A stretch of 64,000 nt of DNA. Origin: Coriaria nepalensis. Taxonomy: Eukaryota > Streptophyta > Magnoliopsida > Cucurbitales > Coriariaceae. The notes beneath the pieces were generated by a model. It was not told the DNA's origin and searched no databases. It saw only the letters and a list, made by a program, of their open reading frames with translations. Position 1 is the first letter of the stretch, and every line of letters begins with the position of its first letter. The stretch lies in assembly GCA_027186245.1 (NCBI GenBank), contig CP114497.1, positions 9,803,501 through 9,867,500 on the forward strand, written 5' to 3'. The position numbers were made by a program, and so were the translations under genes. Below are positions 10,635-25,163 of this stretch, one piece after another.

Positions 10635-11393
10635 CTAGTCGGTTAGTCTGTTGAGGAGTGATACTCTGGTCTGTATCAAACGCCTGAAGATGAACTCGAA
10701 TTTCACCTCAAGAGCTTCGATAACAATCCCCACCTCCTCAAATCTTTGACAACTTGTACTATGCACCACTAGATCCGTACCATTACAAATTACGTCATAC
10801 ACTCTTGGATTCCTCGGGCACATAAACTTAGACACAATTGCAGACCTTCCATCCATCTTTATATCCAGCGAGAGCATATCAAAGAGGTCCAAAAGAGACT
10901 CCACAATTCCAACACTCGTGCCTTTTACTTCCCTTAACGCTTGTACAACTTCCATAAGGTTGTCATCCGTAGAAATAGTACTAGACAGCCGTTAAATGTT
11001 GTAAGAACGTTGTTTGTTCTTGATCTTCATCCCTTTCAAACACTTGAATGCAGCCTTCTTCATCTTGTTATAGTCTGCAATTTTGTTATCACTCAGATCT
11101 TGCTTATTATTCCCGACACTTTGTCTGCGCATCATAAGCTCGATGTCTTGGACAAGTTGTTTGAGGAGCGAAAGAACGTCTTTGGAAATGCCACACATGT
11201 CCAGCATTGTTAGGGTTGCTTCTGATACTTCATTCGCCCATTTTTTCTGATCATGGATAAGAAAATGTTGGATTTTAGGTGAGTGGAGAAGTTCATTGGC
11301 TGGATAATTGTTCCACAATATTGACAGATAGAGGTTTAGGCCTTGATGGCAAACTGATTGAACGAGTATGTGAAGTTGGTTTTTGGGTTGCAT
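10635..11393 (-). pseudogene. DUF241-family protein pseudogene
   Basis: Two minus-strand open stretches in the same frame, 11393-10992 and 10955-10635, are separated by an in-frame TAA (10992-10994). Together they match the plant DUF241 family (function poorly known): KKWANEVSEATLTMLDMCG, then KAAFKCLKGMK, then ALREVKGTSVGIVESLL and a C-terminus FRRLIQTRVSLLN, in the usual order. The usual N-terminal motif TRSISLPSRPKPL is present near 11340-11370 but in another reading frame, with no Met in that frame. The linker between it and the helical part is short. At least one stop and two frame changes show it is not functional. DUF241 genes are typically intronless and duplicate often, so relics are not surprising. 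Confidence 0.75.
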
Positions 11394-13066
11394 GAGAGAT
11401 AACCATCTTCTTCTTTAGCAGGCAGAAGAGAGGTTATCACCATTTTGTGTGTGTTGAAGGCTTGACACTGGTGAAGATGTTGTTGAGTCCATCCCTTGAT
11501 TCAGACAGTATATAGAGAAGTTGGTGGGCAGAAGGAAGCACATTGCTCCAGCTCACAGTTGATGTCATGTGGTCAGATTTCCGACATTTCCCGCCATTCC
11601 TTTCAAATGATGGTATAAATTTTTACTCTAGAACGTGTAATGGATGCAGCCACGAATAGCATGGCCGTCTGGTACCCAGCATGGAGGAGACAATCACCAA
11701 ACAGAGTGCAGATTCCACTGGAGCTCCAACTTGAGCATGTGAACTGCAGAGATTTCTACATTATTAAACGTTTGAAATGTGATTACTTGTTAAATGATCC
11801 AGAAAAGATTTGAATATTTAAAATCACGAGTTGCTTCTTTAATTATTCAGTGCATGATTAAAATCTCTGAATACTTGTTTACTGCAACGTACGCAACTAG
11901 TTGGACATGATGCTTAGAAGATGGCAATCCGCACGAATCAAATAACAAAACAGTATAAGTGCAGGCCTGTCTTCCCGACAGGATTAGAGACCGCATTTTT
12001 CTGTCTCTGTAATTCAAAAAAACCATTTGATCTTGAAGCAACCAAAGAGGTGAAAAAGCTTGCGCTAGTGTCAAGAAGCAAGTAGAATCTCAACAGCTTA
12101 TTTCTTCCTCAAATAATTCTTCTTGGTTTTATGTTATTTATACAGAACCATCAATGCGAAGATTTAATGAAATTATTAAGCGTGTGCAGGAGATTCTGAC
12201 CTGGAAATCAAGAATTTTGATTTCGGGTCTCCATTAGATGCCGAGGAGAATCAAAAGCTTAAGCTTTTAACAGAAGCTCATGTATTATTTTCCTCCTTAT
12301 TACGTAATGATTCCTGCAAAAAGTTCAAACTGCGCAGATTCAACTCAATAATGGCCGCCTCATCAATCATCGATCATCTCTCTGAGAACCATTACCAAGC
12401 TTACTAGCTTAGAGCTGTTCGGGGAGTGCTTAATAATTATAAATAAAAAAATATTTTTTAAAAAGTAATTAAATATCTAAAATTATTTATTTTATAAAAA
12501 TTAGTACTTATAAGCACACACATAAGTCGACAGGTGTCGGCCTGCTGGGCTGCCGTAAAAGTATTTTTGTCTTCAGCCCATAAAATATATCCTGGGTGGG
12601 TAATACAATAGGCCCATGTTCAATTGGGCCTATTATGTTAATGCTAATGGGCTCTTTCAATTATCCGTCCAGAAATAAATGAAGCCCAAAAAAAAAAAAA
12701 ACTGTTTATTCCGTAATTCGTAGTATCTGAATGGAAAATTGTTGTTCCGGTTTGATTAAGTGGAAATAGAAAATGAACCAAGGACAAATAACTGGAGCTC
12801 AAAAGTACTACGCGGACACCATACGGGACACTAGCAAAATTCATGGCACAGGTTGAAGCTAGATTTCTTCAAACACTGCCATTTTCCAACATTTCCTTAC
12901 TGCTTGACAATAATCTCCATTTCTAGTATTTACATAAAGCCATAAAGCTTGACCAAGTTGTTAGCAAATTTAACAAGGATTGGGGTTACCCGCCCAAAGT
13001 GATAGAAATTAGAACGTAGGAAGACCACATAACATAAAAGCACTCCAGAGAAAAGATCCACCGGCT
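11394..13066. other. Intergenic, no gene recognised
   Basis: About 1.7 kb. It contains AT-rich stretches (12425-12500) and, near its end, the upstream region and 5' leader of the FtsH gene. Open frames are short and lack family features. The words around 12420 and 12520 (GTGCTTA and its complement) resemble ends of small hAT-like elements but are too degenerate to call. Confidence 0.5.
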
Positions 13067-15620
13067 ATGGCTTCCAGCACCAGTCTCTTGCTCTCTTCCA
13101 ACTTCTTCGGAACCAAGATTGTACACTCCCTTCCAACTCCTAAAACCACTAGAAAATCAACAACACCTCTGCCTCTCTTCTTCAAGAACAAGTTCGTGAT
13201 TACTCAAAACATATCCAACAAAGAACCCATCTCGTCAGATTCCTTAAAAAAATCCATCCAATCCCATGCCACTCTCGCTGCCCTTCTCTTCTCCTCCCTT
13301 GCCCCTCAAGCCTTAGCAGTAGACGACACCACTCCTCCTCCCTCACCTCCATCGATAGTACTCGAAGCTCAACCCACCAGCCCAAGCCCCTCCAATTCCT
13401 CACCTTTTTCCCAGAACCTCCTCCTTACAGCCCCAAAACCCCAAGCGCAATCAACTTCTGACCTTCCTGAAGGTGGGCAATGGCGATACAGCGAGTTCCT
13501 GAACGCTGTGAAAAAGGGGAAAGTGGAGAGAGTCCGGTTCAGCAAAGACGGTTCTGTTCTTCAGCTCACCGCCGTTGATGGTCGCAGAGCTTCCGTGATC
13601 GTGCCCAATGATCCGGACCTTATTGACATTTTAGCCATGAACGGGGTGGATATATCAGTCTCTGAAGGCGATTCTGGAAATGGGCTGTTCAATTTCATCG
13701 GTAATTTGCTCTTCCCTATCCTCGCTTTTGCTGGATTGTTCCTTCTCTTCCGCCGAGCTCAAGGTGGGCCTGGCGGGCCTGGCGGGCTCGGTGGCCCAAT
13801 GGATTTCGGAAGATCGAAATCCAAATTCCAAGAAGTGCCCGAAACCGGTGTCACTTTTGCTGATGTAGCCGGAGCTGACCAAGCTAAGTTAGAATTACAA
13901 GAAGTAGTTGATTTCTTAAAGAACCCAGATAAATACACAGCCCTAGGTGCCAAAATTCCCAAAGGGTGTCTTTTAGTAGGACCGCCTGGAACTGGAAAGA
14001 CCCTTTTGGCTCGGGCAGTAGCCGGTGAAGCCGGCGTGCCATTTTTCTCTTGTGCTGCTTCAGAGTTCGTGGAATTGTTTGTTGGAGTGGGTGCATCTAG
14101 AGTTAGGGACTTGTTTGAGAAGGCAAAGTCTAAAGCTCCCTGCATTGTGTTTATTGATGAGATAGATGCTGTGGGGAGGCAGAGAGGGGCTGGTCTTGGA
14201 GGCGGGAATGATGAGAGGGAGCAGACTATCAATCAGTTGTTGACAGAGATGGATGGATTTTCTGGTAATTCTGGTGTTATTGTATTGGCTGCAACAAACA
14301 GACCGGATGTTCTTGATTCTGCCTTGTTAAGGCCCGGAAGGTTTGATAGACAGGTTACTGTGGACCGACCTGATGTGGCTGGTAGAGTTAAGATTCTTCA
14401 GGTTAGTTCTACTGTTGAACTTATTCACAGTCTCACATTGATTTCCTTGTTTGTTGAGATTATATTGTATATGATTCAGTTTTTAAGGAGAAGAGGATTA
14501 TGTGGCAGGTGCACTCAAGAGGAAAGGCACTTGCAAAGGATGTGGATTTTGAAAAGATTGCAAGGAGAACTCCTGGTTTCACTGGAGCCGATCTGCAGAA
14601 CTTGATGAATGAAGCAGCCATTCTTGCAGCCAGGCGTGACTTGAAGGAAATAAGCAAAGATGAGATATCCGATGCTCTGGAGAGAATTATTGCAGGTCCT
14701 GAAAAGAAGAATGCAGTTGTCTCGGAGGAGAAGAAGAAATTGGTTGCCTATCACGGTATGGGAGATATATATATTACAATACTTCTGAGCCCTGGCATTT
14801 TTTGTTTTTTCTTTTCTTTCTATTTGGTTTTGCAAGTTCATTGATGCATTTATGTATTTATTGTTTTCACAGAGGCTGGACATGCTCTAGTTGGTGCATT
14901 GATGCCTGAATACGATCCCGTAGCAAAGATCTCGATTATACCTCGTGGCCAAGCGGGCGGTCTGACCTTTTTTGCTCCAAGTGAAGAGAGGCTAGAGTCT
15001 GGACTTTACAGTAGAAGCTACTTAGAGAATCAGATGGCTGTTGCCCTTGGCGGAAGGTAAGCTATAACTCTATCTATACAAGAGCCGCTAGGTTTTGGTT
15101 TTACATCTCTGTAACAAAGTGTCTGCATTGTCTTCTATAGAGTTGCTGAAGAGGTAATATTTGGTGATGATAACGTTACAACCGGAGCATCAAATGACTT
15201 CATGCAAGTGTCAAGAGTGGCAAGGCAGATGGTAGAGAGATTTGGATTCAGCAAAAAGATTGGACAAGTTGCCATAGGCGGACCTGGTGGAAATCCCTTC
15301 TTGGGTCAACAGGTAGCAATTTGCTGCTTGATTACTGCTAAATTATTACCTGATTGTAGTCATAGTGTGATTAATGCTTGATTTATGGCTAAATGCAGAT
15401 GTCATCCCAGAAAGATTACTCCATGGCAACTGCTGATGTGGTGGATTCAGAGGTAAGGGAATTGGTAGAGACGGCATATTCAAGGGCAAAGGAGATCATC
15501 ACTACCCACATTGATATTCTTCATAAGCTGGCACAATTACTCATAGAAAAAGAAACCGTTGATGGGGAAGAATTTATGAGTCTATTCATTGATGGAAAAG
15601 CTGAGCTATATGTTGCATGA
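13067..15620 (+). CDS. FTSH5: Chloroplast thylakoid FtsH metalloprotease, type A (FtsH1/FtsH5)
   Basis: Five exons (13067-14401, 14509-14755, 14873-15056, 15141-15312, 15399-15620), all phase-consistent, encode 719 residues. FtsH hexamers degrade photodamaged D1 protein in thylakoids. Type A subunits (FtsH1/5) pair with type B subunits (FtsH2/8). The N-terminus is a Ser/Thr-rich transit peptide followed by a thylakoid-type segment ending ALA (about residue 85). A lumenal domain, one membrane helix ([14 protein letters not shown]), a Gly-rich linker ([20 protein letters not shown]), Walker A GPPGTGKT (about 304-311), Walker [10 protein letters not shown], the second region of homology around [16 protein letters not shown], and the zinc site HEAGH (about 527-531) follow in order. 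Loss of this class (VAR1) gives leaf variegation in Arabidopsis. FtsH5 is preferred over FtsH1 because of the neighbouring genes, not from sequence. Confidence 0.96.
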
Positions 15621-15841
15621 TTGCACACTTCCAGAAACTCAAAAAAGATTATGTTGTATTAGTATTGTACACATTAAGAATCAATATATTATTACATCGA
15701 TTCTAGAAAAGAAAAAAATAATAATAATGCATAATAGTTGATTGGGAAGAAACAATTTCTCCTCTATATTACATTTTTGGTTGACAACCACATCTGATGC
15801 TCCAATATCTCATGAACCGAAATATTTTGATCTTTCTGAGA

Positions 15842-18738
<2,897 letters not shown>

Positions 18739-20481
18739 AACTGGATCGAATTGAGTTGGCCCCCCACCAGCAACTGCTATTACTCAGAAAAAGAAATCAT
18801 ACAGAGAAGAGAGAAGGAGAAGGAGAAGTTGAGGAAGAAAGGCTTGTGTCTGTTGCAGAGTTGTTCGTCTTCCTCCACTCCTCCTCGCTAAGAAAACCTT
18901 TTTGCGCTCGTGTGGGTTGAGACAGAAATGTAAGGAGGAATAAGTTGGAGCTCTAGCTTTGGTTTTCTTCCCATTGCATTCTCTCTCTTCCTCTATGAAC
19001 TGACAGACAGGTGACAAAACCACTCTCTGTCCCTCAGTTTCATTCGTGTATTGAGCTGTCCATTTTGTTGGATGAAAGGGTAATTCCGTAAACGTCTTGT
19101 TACTAATCTTCTCAATCGTCAGATCTTAGTCCTATATTTATTTATTTATTATTTATTTATTATTTATTTATTATTTATTTATTATTTATTTAATTAAATG
19201 ACTTTTGTTTTGGTCACAATCGAAATGTTCCATCTACTAAATACTAATTTGCTAATTAAAATTCTTAGGTATTTGTTGGCACCTAATTTTTAACTTAAAC
19301 TTAAAATTTAGATAATAAATCAAATAATGGGCCCCACCCATCCCCAAATTACGGATAAGAGATCAAGTTTATTACCTTTTGACTTGATACATCATACTCT
19401 TATAGTTAACTACCTGCCTTTATTCATTACACGATTGTATACGAGTTGAGTTGAGCCAAGCTCTGAGTCGAGTTGAATCGATTATCGGAGAGTTAGAATT
19501 TGACTCATGATATTCTCATTTTCTTTTGATAACAGGGCCAGGATGTAAGTACATGGAAGCTATAATAAGTAGTATTTTTTACCACCACAATTGTAGTAGG
19601 ACATTCAATAACAAGCAGCTTAGCTCAAAGTGGTTTGAGTAAGAAACTTGAAAAGAAATTAACAGAAAAATCCAAAGTTGAATCAAAATCGGAGATAAAA
19701 TAGATCACCCAGAAGAATCTTTTCACTGCTTTAACTAATGAGATCATCTTCATTAAATCGAGGTGTGGGGGGCGCCTAGTAGTTAATTAAAATTGAGATG
19801 TGAGTTTAGTTTCAAATCAAGTTTACTGCTTTTTCCATAATGTGATTGGTGAACATGTTCCAGTGTGGGGGTAGGCTGTAAGAGTGAGCCAGAGACATTG
19901 CTTGTTGTCGGGTCCCATTGATTTTCTCATATTTGATTTGCCAACAGCTATTTTCAACGACTCATGCCGGAACAACGGTCATGCCCTGCCCTGCCCCGCC
20001 CCGCTCTGTCATAACAATCCAATAATAACTGCTGCTCTATTAAAAATTAGGCTTCCATCAATATCAATTACACTAGTAAAGTTGCAGAGTGCTTTAAGCT
20101 GTCTTGGACATGCTCCTTAATTAAATATTATTTGTTAAAAGATTTTTGTCTTTTCAACCCGTTGACTTGTCTACTCTTCCGTCTGCTACAAAGTCAGCTC
20201 CATCAACGATCTCTAGCTGTTTATTATATAAAACAGGATTTTTACTGATACTACCTCACTTGGGATCGTCATAATAGACTACGAAGGAGCGAACTCCTAA
20301 GATCACAAGTACCAATTTCAGGTCATATTGACTGACTACATTAGTAAACAACAACAAAGTTCTGACCAAAAATAAGCTATCAATTTAACGTTTAACTAAT
20401 TGAATATGGAAATTATGGTGCAAAATTAAACAGAAAAACAATAATATATATAAAATTACAGAACTTCCTCTAAAATGAATC
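18739..20481. other. Intergenic: BSK1 upstream region and spacer
   Basis: Contains the 5' leader of BSK1, the 11-base tandem repeat at 19136-19192 and AT-rich DNA. No gene is supportable on either strand. Confidence 0.5.
19136..19192. repeat. 11-base tandem repeat (TTATTTATTTA), five copies
   Basis: A run of nearly perfect TTATTTATTTA units, upstream of the BSK1 leader. Simple AT minisatellite. Confidence 0.85.
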
Positions 20482-22750
20482 CTAAGGACCTGTTTGAAGA
20501 TCCTCTGCTCCACCAACCTTGACCTCTTCGATTCGTACAAAAAGCTCCTCATACGCTTGCATGGAATTTCCGGTAAACCTCTCCATTGCTATGAAAATCT
20601 GTTTCAATCCAAATTGCATATTACTAGAGCTAACAATCTGATCATTTGGACGCAAAGTCTTCAAGCTGTGTAAACTAAGTCTCCTCTTTTCCTCCACATC
20701 GGCGTGCATCATCATCATCATCACTTTCTGCTCCTCTTTATCCAACATCTTTGCTTTTCTCTCCATATCTTTATCCGATATCAACCTTTGCTGCACATCA
20801 GCATTATGTCGTTCCAAAACTCGATCGATACTTGTAATAAAACTACGCATTGCTTCAATGAGTTCTTTCTCAGAGATCTTTTCAACAGCTTGTGACCAAT
20901 AGTTACATGTTCCAAACACGGGAGGTGCGCCGATTTGAGCAGGAGAGAAGGGTAGTAACCCATCGAGCGTTTCTTCAGGTTCGTAAAGTAGACATCTGAG
21001 AAGCCAACCGTTTAAGGATCTGACGTAGTCTTTTTGGGTGACAGTCCAATTGGAGAAGCTTAACATCCAGTTTTGAAGTTCAAACTTAAGTTGCATGGTT
21101 GCTTCGAGATGATCGTCTTCAAGTTTAGTATCGGAACCTTCTGTAATATTTACTGTTTTTATTTCTGCAATTGTCCGGTGTTGGTTCTTGAAACAATCGG
21201 ACATAGCTTTCCACATGCCAAGTAATCTGTAAACTAAAATACAGAATAAGAGATCCATGGTTTTGAAAAAAGAAAAATGCTCATAAGATGGCATTTAAAA
21301 CAAAGATTTAAGGCCCCCTCCTCAAACTAATAGTACTAAAAACGTGTGTGTCTTTCTTATTATTGTTTGCTTTTTATAAGATTCATGAGTGAACGTACCC
21401 GTGAATCAAATCAGTGATATGGGTCCTCAACTCTCCATCTCTTAACTTGCTTATGGTGATTGAGATCCTATCAACAACCTGAATTGAGACTTTCAATTTG
21501 GTAGATAAATCCCTGATTAGTGTCCGAGTTGACTCCATCCTACGAGCATCACCTCGCTTCTCATCCATTTGTTTCAGCTGTCGACATTTTTTCTCAAGAG
21601 TTAAACGCAGTCTCTCCTCATCCTGAAATACCCAGCAAAAAAAAAAAAAAATTAAAAAAAATCAAACGCTAAGGATATTCAACTTATGGATATGAATTTA
21701 GCTCTCATTAGATAAACAGAGCCTGGATGAAAGGGACAACCTTGACTTCCACATAGAGTTTCTTCTCCCATATGCAGATCTTCTTCAATGTACATGATAA
21801 ACTCCTCCAATTCTCAAACCCCAGATAACCACAAACTGCTTCAGCAAGTGTACATGAGTTATATATATATATATGTATATTTTAACTGAATTTCAGATTT
21901 TACTAATTATAAACAAAAAAAGTTAAAGAAAAGATGTATGCTTTTGTATACCTTGATTGGAACCAATTCTCTGACGATAACAGAGCAATTTAGAAACTTC
22001 ATTGCCCGAATCGGACGCTTTCTCAAACAAAAGCTGAATTTCTTTCATCAAATCAGAGACCCCTCTTTCCTTGCTGACATTTTTCAACAAGTCTGGATTT
22101 TTCTTCTCCTCATGAGCATGATCCTTCTTCGCCTTTGAATTCTTACCTGCAGCTCGCTGCTGATCTGTTACAACTGCTCGCTCTTTTTTGTCCTTGTCTG
22201 CAGCTGGCTTCACTTCAGGTTTTCCCACACTCTCACGATCCCAAACAGGAGGTAAAGCCGGTTCGTATCTCTCAAACGTATCGAAGAAATTCAAGAACTC
22301 CCAGGTGGAATTGCTCGGTGGAGGAGGCGGAGATTGCTTCGAACCATAGTATGTGTAATTAGTAAAGATATGATCTGAAATATACTGTTCATGTGCGGGA
22401 GAAAGAGAACCTCCAAATTCTTTCTCGCTATCTTCGTCGCCAGAATCAGAAGGGAAGTGTTGTTGGGAGTCTGAATCTGAACTCGAAGGGGAGTGATCAA
22501 ATGTAGCTGCTTCGGGCGGAGATGGTTTAATAGGATCACCGTTGATCGGAGGCGAATGGGTATGAAAGGTGTGATTTTGATGGAAGAAACGGTGAAGAGC
22601 AAGACCGAGTGTTTTTAGAGACTCCATGTAGGCCGAGTGGGCATCAGCCAGAGAGTGACTACATCGGATTGCTTCGTCCAGGAATTTGCAGCGGTCACGG
22701 CACAGAGCAACGGCCGGTAGATTGTCGAGTCTGGAGGTGGAGCAGCCCAT
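20482..22750 (-). CDS. DUF630/DUF632 protein (NRG2-like, putative membrane-tethered regulator)
   Basis: Four exons (22750-21952, 21838-21741, 21622-21399, 21226-20482) encode 621 residues with consistent phases. The start MGCSTSRLDN is the typical N-myristoylation motif of this plant family. An upstream in-frame ATG (MAAAL...) at 22765 would remove that, so 22750 is chosen. The DUF630 domain spans about residues 1-60 (CRDRCKFLDEAIRCSHSLADAHSAYMESL). A Pro/Ser/Asp-rich middle part follows, then DUF632 from about residue 245 (SDLMKEIQLLFEKASDSGNEVSKLL) through WEKKLY, RTLIRDLSTKLKVSIQVVD and NWMLSFSNWTVTQKDYVRSLNGWL. The C-terminus is a Lys/Met-rich coiled coil. Members such as NRG2 act in nitrate regulation and ROH1-related roles, but this copy has no specific assigned job. 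The 5' leader holds an AG repeat. It is next to BSK1 in the same orientation. Confidence 0.92.
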
Positions 22751-22774
22751 GAGTGCGGCGGCCACTTCACCGCA

Positions 22775-22776
<2 letters not shown>

Positions 22777-22804
<28 letters not shown>
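22777..22804. repeat. AG dinucleotide repeat in the DUF632-gene leader
   Basis: 14 AG units located 27 bases upstream of the start codon (CT on the coding strand). CT-rich leaders are common in plants and bind BPC/GAGA factors. Role here is not shown. Confidence 0.85.
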
Positions 22805-22806
<2 letters not shown>

Positions 22807-22941
22807 GTGGGCGGAGAAGGTAACGGCCTGTAACTAAAATCGTGGGTCTGACATTGTCTCTGATCTGTTTATTATTTAAAACGCTCCAGTTCCAGCTTGG
22901 AGGAAAGGAAAAGTAAATACGAAATTATTGATGCAAATATG

Positions 22942-22963
22942 TATATATATATATATATATATA
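22942..22963. repeat. TA dinucleotide repeat
   Basis: About 11 TA units upstream of the DUF632 gene. Confidence 0.85.
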
Positions 22964-23111
22964 ACTACAAGGAAATAAAAGGGAGTGAGAAGAAGATGTA
23001 GAGTCCGAGTGAGTGTGTGAGAGAAGCTGGTGGTTGTGTTGTGGCGGGATTCGCTCAACGTCTATATAAATTTAATCTTGTCGTCTCTTTCGCAGAGGGA
23101 ATGGTGGTCCT

Positions 23112-23148
23112 CTATTCCTATTCCTATTCCTATTCCTATTCCTATTCA
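23112..23148. repeat. CTATTC hexanucleotide repeat
   Basis: Six tandem units. A similar CATC-type run lies at 23687-23720. Confidence 0.85.
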
Positions 23149-23686
23149 AGACTGTTTTTTCGTTTTCATTGTAATTTTGTTGCCCTTTTAATCCATTTCC
23201 TTATATTATATATTGCATTGATGATATGATGATACTTTGTCCGTACCGAGTAGTATGAAGTGGATTGATTGATTAATCACTTTTTCCTCTTTTGAATCAA
23301 ATAAACAACCTCTACTGTTCCAATGGGCTCCATCTTCTTTAACTCAACGCAACGTACTACTACTGGTAGCGAGTAAAACCAAATTATTTCAAATGACCGT
23401 TGTTTTTATCTTTATTAGAGTTATTTCATACGTATGATTCCAAAGTGACAGCAAATCATACCAATTTAACTTCCAAGTAATTTCAATGGCCGTAGTACTA
23501 TGTACTATATACTATATACACAACATGCATCCACCATATTACTATATAAGACTAGAAGAGTGTTATCATAGAATATTCATTATTCATTCATGAATCTTGT
23601 GTATGAATAAGGAATATGATTGAGATTTGAACTCCTTTTTATCCTCGATGATGCCTAAAAAGGAGCTATTGAGTGGAATTCCATCT

Positions 23687-23720
23687 CCATCCATCCATCC
23701 ATCCATCCATCCATCCATCT
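23687..23720. repeat. ATCC tetranucleotide repeat
   Basis: About eight units of ATCC. The rest of 22805-24146 holds no recognisable gene. Confidence 0.85.
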
Positions 23721-24146
23721 ACTCAACATCTCAAACTCTGTTGTATCCAAATTCGGAGTTGCTTTTGATGATTCCAAAGGACGTACTATCATTAAGGGCG
23801 GTATGTATGTTTATATAGCTTGCCTGCCACTTGTTTCTTTTCTATTCAAATCGAAATGATGGTTATAATATTAAAGTATGATTTTAGTCGACGATTCAAA
23901 ATTAGTGATCATCAAAAGTTGTAGGACGTTGCAATTTGCCATGCTCATGCAGGAGGAGTTAGGTTACTTTTCAACTTCTCCGGATCAGGCCCAACTAATT
24001 ACAAGGACAGAGGGGATAGGCTGGCAGTAGGCCTGTGTGTGTGAAACGAAAGCCAAGCTGAAGATCGCCCACTATCAACACACCTATCTTCTAGACATCG
24101 TATTGCATCGCGACAGCCGGCCCAAAGCACTCGGACTAAACGCTAA

Positions 24147-24154
24147 CCACGTGT
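24147..24154 (+). promoter_or_regulatory. G-box/ABRE (CCACGTGT) upstream of the small hydrophilic gene
   Basis: CCACGTGT lies ~140 bases before the ATG at 24293. A second box, ACACGTGT, is at 24198-24205 and a TATA-like run at 24216-24223. CATGCA (RY-like) words occur at about 24164 and 23945. The set suggests ABA- or seed-related expression. Confidence 0.5.
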
Positions 24155-24197
24155 GTAGCAAACCATGCAGATATGGAGCAGAGTGAAACTTAGCGAC

Positions 24198-24205
24198 ACA
24201 CGTGT
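24198..24205 (+). promoter_or_regulatory. ABRE (ACACGTGT) with adjacent TATA-like run
   Basis: Palindromic ACACGTGT ~90 bases upstream of the ATG at 24293, followed by TTATATAT at 24216-24223. The two ABREs 50 bases apart form the pair usually needed for ABA response. Confidence 0.5.
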
Positions 24206-24292
24206 CTTTAATCCCTTATATATCATCATAAGTATATATGTATGTCAATTTCGAGCAGATGAAGCTAGCAAACCTACAGTACTAATCAGAGA

Positions 24293-24602
24293 ATGGATAG
24301 AAACCAGAAGATTGAGAAGGAGAGAGAGCAGCAGATAAGGGAGGAGACAAAGCATACGTCTGAAAAAGACGCATTGGGTCACATTAATATCTCAGAGATG
24401 AAGCCGGTAACTCATGATGCCTACGGTGGGGGTATATACGTACGCCGCAGAGGAAGAAGAAAAGCCCAAGTCAAAGAAACCCGCCAGTGAAACGCGGAGT
24501 GCTGATGGGCCCATTGAGGCTTCCATGCAGCCCAAGCACAAGCCACCGCCTTCATCTGGTGACCGTGATATAGACATCACCGGCCAGACTTATATCCAGT
24601 AG
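24293..24602 (+). CDS. Small hydrophilic plant protein, LEA-like, with apparent frameshift
   Basis: Frame 1 from 24293 encodes MDRNQKIEKEREQQIREE, then MKPVTHDAYGGGIY. The homology-like text continues in another frame as AAEEEEKPKSKKP, ASETRSADGPIEAS, HKPPPSSGDRDIDITGQTYI, ending at TAG 24600-24602. The change of frame falls at or near a GGGGG run (24428-24432). Reading one G fewer joins the two parts without an intron; no intron of normal size fits. The joined product would be ~103 residues, charged and without membrane segments. The tail GDRDIDITGQ is reminiscent of small conserved plant proteins of unknown function. Two ABRE boxes upstream suggest stress or seed expression. It could be a pseudogene or a consensus error. 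I cannot name the family. Confidence 0.5.
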
Positions 24603-25163
24603 TTCTACTGCTTAATTAGTTGGATCAGGATGGCAGGATGTATATATATGTTGTAAATTCTAAGGAGGAGAATAAATGTACAATACTCTTCTCGTGAGAA
24701 CAGTGCTACCCAAGCCGGCAGCTGCCTTCTTTGTAAAAATGGCTCTTTCTCAGTACTGTATATATTTTTCTGAATATTTTTTCTTCCACGATAAATAAAT
24801 TTTGTTCTTTTTGTGGGCCAAAGAATTTAATTGATCATAAAGAAGAGTTCTGTTTGTTATTGGGCTTGATGAGTTTGTATTATTGGGCCCTTAAACTGAG
24901 CCAGGACTCTTAGGTATGTCCAAACAGCGAGTAAAGAGGCCTAAATTTATCAGCGTGGACTGGTTCCCGCTAAAAGCCCAAAAGGACCCATCATCGTCAT
25001 TCCAGTAGAGCGTACTCTAGCCGCGCATTTTAGTAGCGTACTTTAGCTTGTCCCCATATGAATACGGCAGTAGCAGCACAAGCCACAACGCTGATGTAGG
25101 AAGAAGGTGATATCAGCTCTAATTGCGGTGGAGTGTTGGATTATGTTGCCTGGCGGTGCAACC
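24603..25163. other. Intergenic spacer
   Basis: 3' flank of the small hydrophilic gene and upstream region of the WD40 gene. TGGGCC/GGCCCA-type words occur near 24884-24890. No other gene seen. Confidence 0.5.

Noticed and set aside
12415..12525. Possible small hAT-like MITE ends (GTGCTTA...TAAGCAC)
   Set aside because: The arms match poorly beyond a few AT-rich bases and no target-site duplication is seen.
13759..14232. 157-codon minus-strand frame inside FtsH exon 1
   Set aside because: Shadow of the FtsH coding sequence, which has an exact family match on the other strand.
20704..20895. 63-codon plus-strand frame beginning with His repeats
   Set aside because: Antisense to the Met/Lys-rich coiled coil of the DUF632 protein.
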